DNA of 64,000 nucleotides from an uncultured Pelagibacteraceae bacterium (GTDB taxonomy: Bacteria > Pseudomonadota > Alphaproteobacteria > Pelagibacterales > Pelagibacteraceae): positions 1 through 64,000 of the forward strand of contig CACHFM010000004.1 in NCBI GenBank assembly GCA_902579105.1. Direction: 5' to 3'. The notes beneath the pieces were generated by a model that saw nothing but the letters and a program-made list of their open reading frames with translations, did no database searches and was not told where the DNA came from. A program made the translations under genes and the position numbers. Each line of letters starts with the position of its first letter. Position 1 is the first letter of the stretch. Below are positions 33,228 to 41,919 of the stretch, piece by piece.

Positions 33228-35303
33228 TTAAATTTTATTGCTGATTTTTAATGCAAATGCATAGTCAATAGCAATTTCCTCTATTGCGCCATCTCTTCCA
33301 GATTTTCCACCATGACCTGCATTCATCTCTGTTTTTAAAAGAAGTAAATTATTATCAGTTTTATATTGTCTCAATTTTGCTGTAAATTTTGCAGGTTCAT
33401 CAAATAATACTCTATTATCACTTAAACTAGTTGTAATTAACATATGTGGGTAATCCATTTTCTTAATATTATTATAAGGAGCATATGAAAATATATAATC
33501 AAAATGTTCTTTATTATCTTTTGCATTTCCAAATTCATCAAATTCTCCTACTGTTAAAGGTAGAGAATGATCTAGATTTGTTGTTAAAGAATCTACAAAA
33601 GGTACAGCCATAATAATTCCTAGAAATAATTCAGGAGATTGATTCACTACCGCGCCCATTAATAAACCTCCTGCAGAGCCACCCATACCAATTATTTTTC
33701 CTTTTGATGTATAATTATTTTCGATTAAATATCTTGCTGCGTAAATATAATCTTCAAATGTATTCTTTTTATTTATTAACTTGCCCTCTTTCCACCATTT
33801 CATACCCTTTTCCATACCACCTCTAATGTGTGCAGTAGCCCAAATTATATCTCTATTAATCAAACTTAATCTTGTAGATGAAAAGCTAGGACTTATCGAG
33901 TTTCCATATGAACCATATCCATAAAGTAATAATTTGGCCGAACCGTCAATTTTAGTTTTTTTGTGCCTTGTAATTGTTAAAGGTACAAGTCTTCCATCAT
34001 GTGATTTAAATTCAATTCTCTCAACAATATAATTATCTTTATCATGTCCTGAAGGAATTTCTTGTTCCTTTACTAACTTCTTTGATTTATTTAATAAGTT
34101 ATATTTGTAAACTCTTGATGGAGTTTTAGGCGAAGAATATCCTAAGTAAACGTCGTCCGTGTTTCTATTTTTTTGTATTAAAGATACTCCCGGTACATAA
34201 ATTTTTTCATCTGAAAAGATTAGTTCTTCTTCTGTATTATTAGAAATATTTCTAACAAATAATTTATCTAAAGCATTAGAAGTTTCAGAGCGAATTATCC
34301 AGTTTTGTAAAAAAGTACATCCGCCAATTAAAACCTCATCTTTTGCTGGAATGAATGTTTTCCAATTTTGATTTTCTAAACTTTCAGAAATATCAATTTT
34401 AAAGTCTTCTGCATTTTTATTAGTATGATTATAAAATTTACCATTCCATGAATTTATAGAGTAGAGAATTCCTTTTTCTCTCTTCATTATTAATTTGGGA
34501 ATTGGTTTTTTTTCTTTAGAGCTAAAGTAGTATTGTTCTGAAGTATTATGATCTGATGTATTTATAAAATAATATTTTTCATCTGAGCTTAATCCAATAC
34601 TTACAGTAAATGCCTCAGTTTTTTCCTCAAATATTAATTCATCATCATCTTTATAATTTCCAATTTCATGCCTATAGATTTTTCTTGCTCTATGATTTTC
34701 ATCTAGTTTTGAATAAAAAATATATTTATCGTCTAAACTAAAATTTATACTACCAGATGTTTCTGTAATTTTTTTTGAAATAGTTTTCTTAGTTTTTATG
34801 TCTCTTATAAAAATTGTATAATATTCAGAACCCATAGTGTCCAATGAATAACCTAAATATTTATCATTGTTACTTACTTCTAAATCACCAACTCCAAAGT
34901 ATTCAGTTTTTAGTTTTTCTTTTTCTTTGTCACCGTTCCAAATTTCTTCAATCTCACTTGAGCCTATTTTTTTACGAAGTTTAATTGAGTAATTTCCTTC
35001 AACCGTAGTTTTTGTCCAATATTCGTAAGTATGATCTTTGTATGGAAGAGATTCATCATCTAATTTTATTCTTCCTTTGATTTCATCAAAAAGTTGTTTT
35101 TGTAATTTTTTTGTGTCCTTTAAATGGTATTCAGCATAAGAATTTTCTTCTTCTAAATATTTCTCAACTTCAGGATTTAATTTTGTTTTATCTTTTAAAA
35201 CTTCTAAAATATTTTTTTGATGTATCCAGCTATAATTGTCCTCCCACTCTATATTGTGACAAGATTTTATCTCTGGTTTTTTTTTAAGATATGGTACTTT
35301 CAT
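33228..35303 (-). CDS. ptrB: Oligopeptidase B (prolyl oligopeptidase family, S9A)
   Basis: This cytosolic serine peptidase cleaves short peptides after basic residues. The 691-aa protein has the typical N-terminal WEDNYSWIHQK and a seven-bladed propeller that limits access to small substrates. Its C-terminal alpha/beta-hydrolase domain has RGGMEKGMKWWKEGKL, the nucleophile serine in GMGGSAGGLLMGAV, and the catalytic histidine in NAGHGGKSGRDG. Length and motif order agree with PtrB. It is monocistronic and divergent from the DnaJ-like gene, with only 16 bp between them. Specificity is inferred from the family. Confidence 0.93.
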   Translation of the reverse strand: MKVPYLKKKPEIKSCHNIEWEDNYSWIHQKNILEVLKDKTKLNPEVEKYLEEENSYAEYHLKDTKKLQKQLFDEIKGRIKLDDESLPYKDHTYEYWTKTTVEGNYSIKLRKKIGSSEIEEIWNGDKEKEKLKTEYFGVGDLEVSNNDKYLGYSLDTMGSEYYTIFIRDIKTKKTISKKITETSGSINFSLDDKYIFYSKLDENHRARKIYRHEIGNYKDDDELIFEEKTEAFTVSIGLSSDEKYYFINTSDHNTSEQYYFSSKEKKPIPKLIMKREKGILYSINSWNGKFYNHTNKNAEDFKIDISESLENQNWKTFIPAKDEVLIGGCTFLQNWIIRSETSNALDKLFVRNISNNTEEELIFSDEKIYVPGVSLIQKNRNTDDVYLGYSSPKTPSRVYKYNLLNKSKKLVKEQEIPSGHDKDNYIVERIEFKSHDGRLVPLTITRHKKTKIDGSAKLLLYGYGSYGNSISPSFSSTRLSLINRDIIWATAHIRGGMEKGMKWWKEGKLINKKNTFEDYIYAARYLIENNYTSKGKIIGMGGSAGGLLMGAVVNQSPELFLGIIMAVPFVDSLTTNLDHSLPLTVGEFDEFGNAKDNKEHFDYIFSYAPYNNIKKMDYPHMLITTSLSDNRVLFDEPAKFTAKLRQYKTDNNLLLLKTEMNAGHGGKSGRDGAIEEIAIDYAFALKISNKI

Positions 35304-35319
35304 TTTAAATAGGAAATAT

Positions 35320-35823
35320 ATGAATATTATTATTTATACACTTTTAATTTTAATAATTTTATATTTTTTATTGAGATGGTGGTCCAATATTTCTACAAAA
35401 AAAATGTCAAAAAGTGTGAGACTAATTACAATTTTCTTATTAGTAGGGCTCGCAGTTTTGTTTGCTGTAGGTGGAAAATTTTTACTTACTTTACCATTAA
35501 CTCTTATGAGTTTGGCTTTACTTAAGCTTAAAGGCTTATCTTTAATTCAAATTTTTTCTCTTTATAGGCTTATTCAAACACTTAGAAATTCAGGAAGATT
35601 TTCTTTTAACCAATCACAAAATAATAATTTATCTACATTGTCTGTATCAGAGGCATACAAAATTCTAAATTTAGATATAAATAAAAAACCAACTAAAGAA
35701 TTAGTCAATCAAACTTACCAGAAGATTCAAAAAAAAATACATCCAGATATATCTCCTGAAACAGCAAGATTGTCAGCCATTGTTAATGAAGCTAAAGAAA
35801 TAGTTCTTAAAGATATTTCTTAA
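35320..35823 (+). CDS. Membrane-anchored J-domain protein (DnaJ-like, Tim14-type)
   Basis: This 167-aa protein has two to three membrane segments in its first 90 residues (IIIYTLLILIILYFLLRWW and IFLLVGLAVLFAVGGKFLLT). It ends in a short J domain: SVSEAYKILNLDINKKPTKE, then KKIHPDIS with the HPD tripeptide that stimulates DnaK. The arrangement resembles alphaproteobacterial relatives of mitochondrial Tim14/Pam18 rather than DnaJ, since no zinc domain is present. It would recruit Hsp70 to the inner membrane. The 3' end overlaps the convergent glycosyltransferase by 4 bp. Confidence 0.82.
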   Translation: MNIIIYTLLILIILYFLLRWWSNISTKKMSKSVRLITIFLLVGLAVLFAVGGKFLLTLPLTLMSLALLKLKGLSLIQIFSLYRLIQTLRNSGRFSFNQSQNNNLSTLSVSEAYKILNLDINKKPTKELVNQTYQKIQKKIHPDISPETARLSAIVNEAKEIVLKDIS

Positions 35824-36782
35824 TTCATTATTGATATTAATTTATTGAATACTTTATCTGGATCAATTTTATCTTTTCCAAGAGTATTGTGAGTAACAGT
35901 AATTTCTCCATCTGGTATAATTGGATACATATTAGAACTATATGATCCATAAATTAAAGGTGTATCTGCCATTAAAGTAATTGTTTTTATTCCAAGAGCA
36001 GAGGACAAATGTGCAAATCCTGTATCATTACAGATAGAAACATTGCAATTTTTTATAATTGGTAAAGTTTCAGCAATAGTTAGATTGTCTAATGGAATAC
36101 ATTTATCTTTAAATTTTGAATTATAAATTTCATTTAAAATTTTTTGTTCATCTTCATCTTTTCCAGTAGCTAAAAAAAATTTACATTTTTTTTTATTATC
36201 AATTTTTTCCATAATATTCAGATAAGTTTTAGAAGGTATTCTTTTTGTTGATCCTGATCCCCCTATACCAAGTAGAATATTTAGATCATCATTATTTAAA
36301 TCAAATTTTAAAAAAGTTTGTTTGACTAAATTGTTTTCAATTTGAATTTCAGGATTACCACTTACTTCGATACTTAAATATTTTTTAAGCAAATTTTTTG
36401 CAGGCTCAGTAATATGTTGGTTTTTTTTCTCAAATAAAGGATATTGATATATTTTATTAATACCAGCTAATCTTGAGATAAGATTAAATCTTAAAGATGA
36501 ATTAAAAATAAATACTTTATCAAAATTATATTGATTTAAATCTTTTGCTAATTTAAAAAAACCATTTATTCCATCATGCCTTTCACTTTTTTTGTTATCT
36601 CTTTTTAAGTGAATAATTTTATCGATATATGTTGTTTGATTTAAAAACTGGTCTGCTTTAGAATTTTCTTTTACAAGTAAACTTACAGGTGAGTTGAATT
36701 TTTTTGATATTGCTTTGATAAAAGGTAGAAAAATTACAGTATCACCAATACCCATTCTATTTTGAATTGCCAATATTTTCAT
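35820..36782 (-). CDS. Glycosyltransferase family 9 (heptosyltransferase-like)
   Basis: This 320-aa protein matches the GT9/ADP-heptose transferase family: the N-terminal MGIGDTVIFLPFIKAISKKF, a middle NILLGIGGSGSTKRIP, and the conserved CNVSICNDTGFAHLSSALG at the nucleotide-sugar site. Such enzymes build LPS core or other surface polysaccharide. The genome's lipid A genes lie elsewhere in the window (57-63 kb). It stands alone on the minus strand and has no signal peptide. Heptose as the sugar is only the family default. Confidence 0.85.
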   Translation of the reverse strand: MKILAIQNRMGIGDTVIFLPFIKAISKKFNSPVSLLVKENSKADQFLNQTTYIDKIIHLKRDNKKSERHDGINGFFKLAKDLNQYNFDKVFIFNSSLRFNLISRLAGINKIYQYPLFEKKNQHITEPAKNLLKKYLSIEVSGNPEIQIENNLVKQTFLKFDLNNDDLNILLGIGGSGSTKRIPSKTYLNIMEKIDNKKKCKFFLATGKDEDEQKILNEIYNSKFKDKCIPLDNLTIAETLPIIKNCNVSICNDTGFAHLSSALGIKTITLMADTPLIYGSYSSNMYPIIPDGEITVTHNTLGKDKIDPDKVFNKLISIMN

Positions 36783-36831
36783 AATTAATTTATAAACTTT
36801 ACTAATTTATATTTTTATATAAATTTTGAAT

Positions 36832-37716
36832 ATGAGCAAAATTAAAGGCATTTATGCGGCCTCAATGTCGATCTTGAATGATGATTTAGCACTTGATGTT
36901 AAAAAAACCGTTCATCATGCTGAAATGTTGATTGAACAAGGTTGTCATGGAGTAGCGATTTTTGGAAGCACAGGTCAAGCACAACTCATATCTATTTCAG
37001 AAAAAATTGATTTATTAAATCATTTAGCTTTGAACAAGTATAAAGAAAAATACATGATTGGTACGGGATTAAACTCATTAGGAGAAACTATTAATTTAAT
37101 GAAAGTGGCCAAGTCTTTAAATTTTGAAAAATTTTTAATTATGCCTCCTGCATACTATAAGTATAAAGATCAAGAGGTAATCAACTTTTACAGTAAAATA
37201 GTAGAAGCAATTCCAGAGTCTGAAATTATTCTTTACAATTTTGAAAAATTATGTGGATACAAGTTCAGTGTGGAGTGCGTTGAAGAATTAGTAAAAAAAT
37301 TTCCACAACAAATTATTGGAGTTAAAGATAGTTCTTATAACCTGTTTGAAAATTTAAAATTAGACAATTTTTCAGTTTTGCCTGGTTCAGAGTCAAAGTT
37401 ATTAAAAGGTCTACAATTAGGATGTTCAGGAATTATTACAGCTACTTGTAATGTTACTAGCAAATTAGCAAGAAAAGTTTATGATGATTTTCAATTAGGA
37501 GCTGAACAAACAGTAAATCAAAAACTGTGTGATGTTAGAGCGGTATTTGAAAAATATAACTTAATATCAGGACTTCATACATATTATTCAAAAAATGATA
37601 GTTATTATAAAAATGTTTTACCACCTTTAAGTATTTTAAATTCTCAAGAAGAAAAAGAACTAATTAATAATTTAGAAAAATTAAATTTTTCAATTAAATC
37701 TTTAAAGGCGGCTTAA
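36832..37716 (+). CDS. Dihydrodipicolinate synthase/N-acetylneuraminate lyase family protein
   Basis: This 294-aa class I aldolase-like enzyme has the DapA fold. The Schiff-base lysine is in GVKDSSYN (near residue 160), the catalytic tyrosine in IILYNFEKLCG, and FGSTGQAQ replaces the GTTGE motif of true DapA. That substitution suggests a substrate other than pyruvate plus aspartate semialdehyde, for example a 2-keto acid aldolase reaction. The track's TTG start is 6 bp upstream, and ATG 36832 (MSKIKGIYAA) is preferred. A two-base spacing to the CFA synthase gene suggests an operon. Confidence 0.78.
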   Translation: MSKIKGIYAASMSILNDDLALDVKKTVHHAEMLIEQGCHGVAIFGSTGQAQLISISEKIDLLNHLALNKYKEKYMIGTGLNSLGETINLMKVAKSLNFEKFLIMPPAYYKYKDQEVINFYSKIVEAIPESEIILYNFEKLCGYKFSVECVEELVKKFPQQIIGVKDSSYNLFENLKLDNFSVLPGSESKLLKGLQLGCSGIITATCNVTSKLARKVYDDFQLGAEQTVNQKLCDVRAVFEKYNLISGLHTYYSKNDSYYKNVLPPLSILNSQEEKELINNLEKLNFSIKSLKAA

Positions 37717-37717
37717 G

Positions 37718-38908
37718 ATGCAATTAGCAAGATTTTTAAATAAAGTTATTAAGAAAGATGGTTTTATATTAATCGATGCTAACTCAAAAAGTTATATAAT
37801 TGGAACTCCTAAAAGTGATAATCCAATTAAGATTAAAATTTTAGATAAAAAACTTCATTATAAGTTATTATTTCACCCAGATTTATATTTTGGTGAGGCG
37901 TATACAGATGGAGATATAGTAATTGAAAATGGAAGCCTTACTGATTTTTTAGATCTTGCGTTAATGAATTTTGGAAGAGGTGAAATTAATTTTTTTAGTT
38001 ATTTAATGAATAGAGTTAGAGGATCTTATAGATATTTAACGAATTTTAATTTTATAAAAAATTCAAAAAAAAATGTATCACATCATTATGATATTTCAGA
38101 TGATCTTTATAATTTGTTTTTAGACCCAAAAAGACAATACTCATGTGCATATTTTAAAAATGAAAATGATACTTTGGAAAGTGCTCAAAATAATAAGATT
38201 CAACATATTATTAAGAAACTTCATATCAAGCCAAACCAAAAAGTATTAGATATTGGTTGTGGATGGGGGTCATTAGCATTCGATATAGCCAAAAGCGCAA
38301 ACTGTGAAGTTACTGGAATTACATTATCCGAAAATCAGTATAATTATTGTAAACAAAAAGCAAAAGAACATAATTTAGATAATCAAGTAAACTTTAAGTT
38401 AATAGATTATAGAGAGCTTGATGAAAAATTTGACAGAATAGTAAGCGTAGGAATGTTTGAACACGTAGGTAGAAAATTCTACAAAAAGTTCTTTAACCAG
38501 GTAGAAAAATTGCTTAAAGATGATGGAATTTCATTAATACACACTATAGGCTCAGTAAATCCACCTAGGGATCCTCATCCGTGGATTACAAAATATATAT
38601 TTCCAGGAGGATATACGCCGAGTTTAAGTGAAGTTAGTAATCCTATTGAAAAATCTGGGCTAATTGTTTCTGATCTAGAGGTATTAAAACTACATTATAT
38701 GCATACTTTAAGAAACTGGAAAGAAAATTGTATTAACAATAAAGAAAAAATTATTCAAATGTTTGATGAAAGATTTTTTAGAATGTGGGAATTTTATTTA
38801 GCTGGATGTGAAATGGCATTTAAGTGGGGAGATCAGGTTGTATTTCAATTTCAATTGACAAAAAATTATAGGTCAACTCCAGTTACAAGAGACTATATTT
38901 ATCAATAA
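37718..38908 (+). CDS. cfa: Cyclopropane-fatty-acyl-phospholipid synthase family methyltransferase
   Basis: This SAM-dependent enzyme methylenates unsaturated acyl chains of membrane lipids. The 396-aa protein has the N-terminal lipid-binding part with YFGEAYTDGDIVIENG, then the SAM site QKVLDIGCGWGSLAFDIAKS, MFEHVGRKFYKKFF, and the conserved IFPGGYTPSLSEV. The C-terminal FRMWEFYLAGCEMAF is also standard. It is transcribed 1 bp after the DapA-like gene. Relatives may methylate other lipids, so cyclopropanation is the family default and not proven. Confidence 0.9.
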   Translation: MQLARFLNKVIKKDGFILIDANSKSYIIGTPKSDNPIKIKILDKKLHYKLLFHPDLYFGEAYTDGDIVIENGSLTDFLDLALMNFGRGEINFFSYLMNRVRGSYRYLTNFNFIKNSKKNVSHHYDISDDLYNLFLDPKRQYSCAYFKNENDTLESAQNNKIQHIIKKLHIKPNQKVLDIGCGWGSLAFDIAKSANCEVTGITLSENQYNYCKQKAKEHNLDNQVNFKLIDYRELDEKFDRIVSVGMFEHVGRKFYKKFFNQVEKLLKDDGISLIHTIGSVNPPRDPHPWITKYIFPGGYTPSLSEVSNPIEKSGLIVSDLEVLKLHYMHTLRNWKENCINNKEKIIQMFDERFFRMWEFYLAGCEMAFKWGDQVVFQFQLTKNYRSTPVTRDYIYQ

Positions 38909-38937
38909 ATTATTGATAGAAATATAAACTCTTTAAA

Positions 38938-40110
38938 ATGAAAAAAAGAAAAAAAAAAACAAAAAAAATCAAAAAAAAAGTTAGAAAAAAAAATTTTAAG
39001 AGCATCAATCATACTAAAAAAAAAGTTAAAAAATTTCGATCAAAATTAAAATACAAAAAGATAAAAAAAATAAAAAAAGTTAATAAAGTAATAAAATCTA
39101 CAAAACCAAAGAAACAAAATTTTATTTTAAAATTAATTAATTTACAAAATTCTTTAAAACCAGAAATTAATCTTAAAATTAATTTTGGTATTGAAAAATT
39201 TATTCAATCTTTTTTTGATAAAATTGCTAATACGATTGGACAGTATAAAATATTAAAAAAAGATGAAACTAGAAGATTAAAACTAGAAAAAATAGAAAAA
39301 GCAAGACAAGAAAAAATTGATCTTCAAAATCAAAAACAAAAAGAGCAAGAGTTAAAAATTAAATTAAAAGAGCAGACTTTAAAAGAAGAAATTAGGTTAG
39401 AAAAACAAAGAACTAGAGACATAAAATTATTCTTAAGGAAAGAACAAGCAATATTAAGAATAGAACAAGCTGAAAAGCAAAAACAATTTTTAAAACAATT
39501 AAGATTAGAAAAACAAATTGAAAAATTTAGAGTAAGAGAAGTTAAAGAGTTAGAAAAACTTGAAAAAATATCACTTAGAGAAAAAAGAGATGATTATGCT
39601 GGCCTACAACAAAGAATAGAAAAATTAAAAGAAAAATATCGAATAATTAGAGATCAAAAAATAAGAGAAAGAGTTGAGGCTTTAGGAGTCAAAATTCAAG
39701 GTGATGAAGACAGAGATACACTATTACAAAAAGAAAAAGATTATACTTTAGCAAGACAAAAAATAGAATTTGCTCTTGAAAGTTTTTATCGTAGTGCCAG
39801 TAGTTTAGTATTTCAATTAAATAAAAGATATATAACAAGACATATGTCTATTTTTAGATGTATCGATAGAAGATTTGAAACTGGGGAAATTTTTATTAAA
39901 TGGGATGAGGCATCAGATGATGAATGGTTATTATTGATTTATATAAAAAATAATTCTCCTGATGAAGGAATAGTTATTGAAGATAAAACTAATCCTGAAA
40001 AAAATATTTCCCATGAGTTTAAAAATAATGAAATTTTTAAAGCCTCAGACACCATGGTTGACTCATTAACTCAATTAATTGCAAGAAAAAGAGCTAAAAA
40101 TACCAATTAA
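38938..40110 (+). CDS. Lysine-rich coiled-coil protein of unknown function
   Basis: This 390-aa protein begins with about 60 residues of almost pure Lys/Arg/Ile/Val (KKRKKKTKKIKKKVRKKNF) and a second basic block. A long charged coiled coil follows (about residues 105-280). The C-terminal 110 residues look globular (SIFRCIDRRFETGEIFIKWD). No signal peptide or membrane helix is present. The basic tail could bind nucleic acid or an acidic surface. The family is not recognised. The coding start is packed with A runs of 6-10 bases, a place where slippage or sequencing error could easily occur. Confidence 0.75.
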   Translation: MKKRKKKTKKIKKKVRKKNFKSINHTKKKVKKFRSKLKYKKIKKIKKVNKVIKSTKPKKQNFILKLINLQNSLKPEINLKINFGIEKFIQSFFDKIANTIGQYKILKKDETRRLKLEKIEKARQEKIDLQNQKQKEQELKIKLKEQTLKEEIRLEKQRTRDIKLFLRKEQAILRIEQAEKQKQFLKQLRLEKQIEKFRVREVKELEKLEKISLREKRDDYAGLQQRIEKLKEKYRIIRDQKIRERVEALGVKIQGDEDRDTLLQKEKDYTLARQKIEFALESFYRSASSLVFQLNKRYITRHMSIFRCIDRRFETGEIFIKWDEASDDEWLLLIYIKNNSPDEGIVIEDKTNPEKNISHEFKNNEIFKASDTMVDSLTQLIARKRAKNTN

Positions 40111-40140
40111 ATTATCTTATATTATTAGGTAATATCTAGA

Positions 40141-40434
40141 ATGTTTTTTGGAATCATGACCATGATAATTTTATATTTAATTTTAAAATATGTTCTTGAA
40201 TGGATTAAATATTTTAACAGTTTAGATCCTAGATTAGGTCAATCAACATGGCGATGGAGTTATGATTATCCAGTAATAGGAGAAAGAGATATATCTGATT
40301 TAGATGATAGGGATTTTGTTAGATTAAGAAGAAAAAGAAATAAAATTATTACATTTATGTATTCAATAGTTTTAATTATGTTTATTGCTTCAATGTCCTT
40401 GTTAAGTGAAATTTTAATATTTTTTTTACAATAA
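40141..40434 (+). CDS. Small two-helix membrane protein of unknown function
   Basis: This 97-aa protein has one hydrophobic helix at each end (MIILYLILKYVLEWI and ITFMYSIVLIMFIASMSLL). Between them is a polar stretch of about 40 residues containing DPRLGQSTWRWSYDYPVIG and an Asp/Arg-rich segment. No family is recognised. It lies between the lysine-rich protein and tldD on the same strand. The clean ATG start, the good length and the strong hydrophobicity pattern support it as real. It could be a subunit or regulator of a membrane complex, but the sequence gives no further clue. Confidence 0.65.
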   Translation: MFFGIMTMIILYLILKYVLEWIKYFNSLDPRLGQSTWRWSYDYPVIGERDISDLDDRDFVRLRRKRNKIITFMYSIVLIMFIASMSLLSEILIFFLQ

Positions 40435-40506
40435 TTTTTTAGTTTAAATTTGTACATGTTTAAAATGACCAGTTGAAAATGATATATAAAGTATTATGTA
40501 AATTAA

Positions 40507-41919
40507 ATGAGCAAATTTTTTGATAAATCTGATTTAGTTAGAAATGATGTAGATAAAATTGTTTCTGATACCTTAAAGAATTGTGATGATGGTGAATTAT
40601 ATTTTGAAGAGTCTAAATCTGAGTCAATTTTATTAGATGACAATAAAATTAAAAGTTCAAATTATAGCTCAGATTTAGGTTTTGGATTTAGAGCGATTTC
40701 TAAAGATGTAGTTGCTTATTCTCATTCAAATGAAATTTCAAAAGATTCCTTAAAGAATTCTTCAGAAAATCTTAAGTCTACTCTTAAATCAGTCAAAGGA
40801 ACTTATAATCATGCAATTACTAGAACAAATAATAAATTTTATGATGATATTAATCCTATAGATCAAAAAACATTAAAATCTAAATTAGAGATTTTAAATA
40901 ATGTAAATGATTTTTTACGTCAAAAAGATATTTCAGTTAAACAAGTGACAGCGAGCTTTGCTGGTGAACAGAAATCAATTGAAATTATAAGATCTGGAGG
41001 CGAAGCCTTAACTGATGTGCGTCCGTTGATTAGATTTAATGTTTCTGTAATGCTTGAAAAAAATGGAAGAAAAGAAACGGGAGTTTATGGAATTGGTGGC
41101 AGACAATCGTATGAAGATTATTTAAAAAATGATAATTGGAAAAATGTATGTGAAGAAGCTTTTAGAATTGCTTCAGTCAACCTAGAAAGTAAACCAGCTC
41201 CAGCTGGTGAAATGAAGGTTGTATTAGGACCGGGTTGGCCAGCGATTTTAATTCATGAGGCGATAGGTCATGGTTTAGAAGGAGATTTTAATAGAAAAAA
41301 AACTTCGGCATTTCATGATTTAATGGGACAAAAGGTTGCAAGTGAAGATGTTACAATTGTTGATGATGGAACTATAGATAAAAAACGAGGAAGTCTAACA
41401 ATCGATGACGAAGGTACACCTACCGAAAGAACAGTTTTAATTGAAAATGGAATTTTAAAAAATTTTATGCAAGACAGATTAAATGCAAGGTTAATGAATA
41501 CTAGATCTACTGGTAGTGGCAGAAGAGAAAATTATAAACATATTGTTTTACCAAGAATGAGAAATACGATGATGTTAAATGGTAAACAAACTCAAGATGA
41601 GATGATTAAATCAGTTGATAAGGGAATTTTTGCAGTGAGCTTTGGTGGAGGACAAGTAGATATTACATCTGGAAAATTTGTTTTTAATTGTACGGAGGCT
41701 TATGAAATAAATAACGGTAAAATTGGCTCGCCTATTAAAGGAGCAACTTTAATAGGGGATGGCCCTTCAATTTTGAAAGAAGTATCAATGGTGGGTAATG
41801 ATATGATGTTAGACCCTGGTATAGGAACGTGTGGTAAGGCAGGACAGGGAGTTCCCGTTGGTGTTGCTCAACCTTCTATATTAATTGATAAGATGACAGT
41901 CGGTGGAACAAAACTTTAA
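40507..41919 (+). CDS. tldD: Metalloprotease TldD
   Basis: TldD is the zinc-dependent catalytic subunit of the TldD/TldE protease, which degrades unfolded peptides and matures peptide antibiotics. The 470-aa protein contains the HExxxH motif in ILIHEAIGHGLEGDF, with the third zinc-ligand region near the C-terminus in GTCGKAGQGVPVGVAQPS. It is followed directly by tldE (pmbA), its obligate partner, with adjacent stop and start codons. Homologues are soluble and cytosolic, and no signal peptide is present here. Confidence 0.95.
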   Translation: MSKFFDKSDLVRNDVDKIVSDTLKNCDDGELYFEESKSESILLDDNKIKSSNYSSDLGFGFRAISKDVVAYSHSNEISKDSLKNSSENLKSTLKSVKGTYNHAITRTNNKFYDDINPIDQKTLKSKLEILNNVNDFLRQKDISVKQVTASFAGEQKSIEIIRSGGEALTDVRPLIRFNVSVMLEKNGRKETGVYGIGGRQSYEDYLKNDNWKNVCEEAFRIASVNLESKPAPAGEMKVVLGPGWPAILIHEAIGHGLEGDFNRKKTSAFHDLMGQKVASEDVTIVDDGTIDKKRGSLTIDDEGTPTERTVLIENGILKNFMQDRLNARLMNTRSTGSGRRENYKHIVLPRMRNTMMLNGKQTQDEMIKSVDKGIFAVSFGGGQVDITSGKFVFNCTEAYEINNGKIGSPIKGATLIGDGPSILKEVSMVGNDMMLDPGIGTCGKAGQGVPVGVAQPSILIDKMTVGGTKL

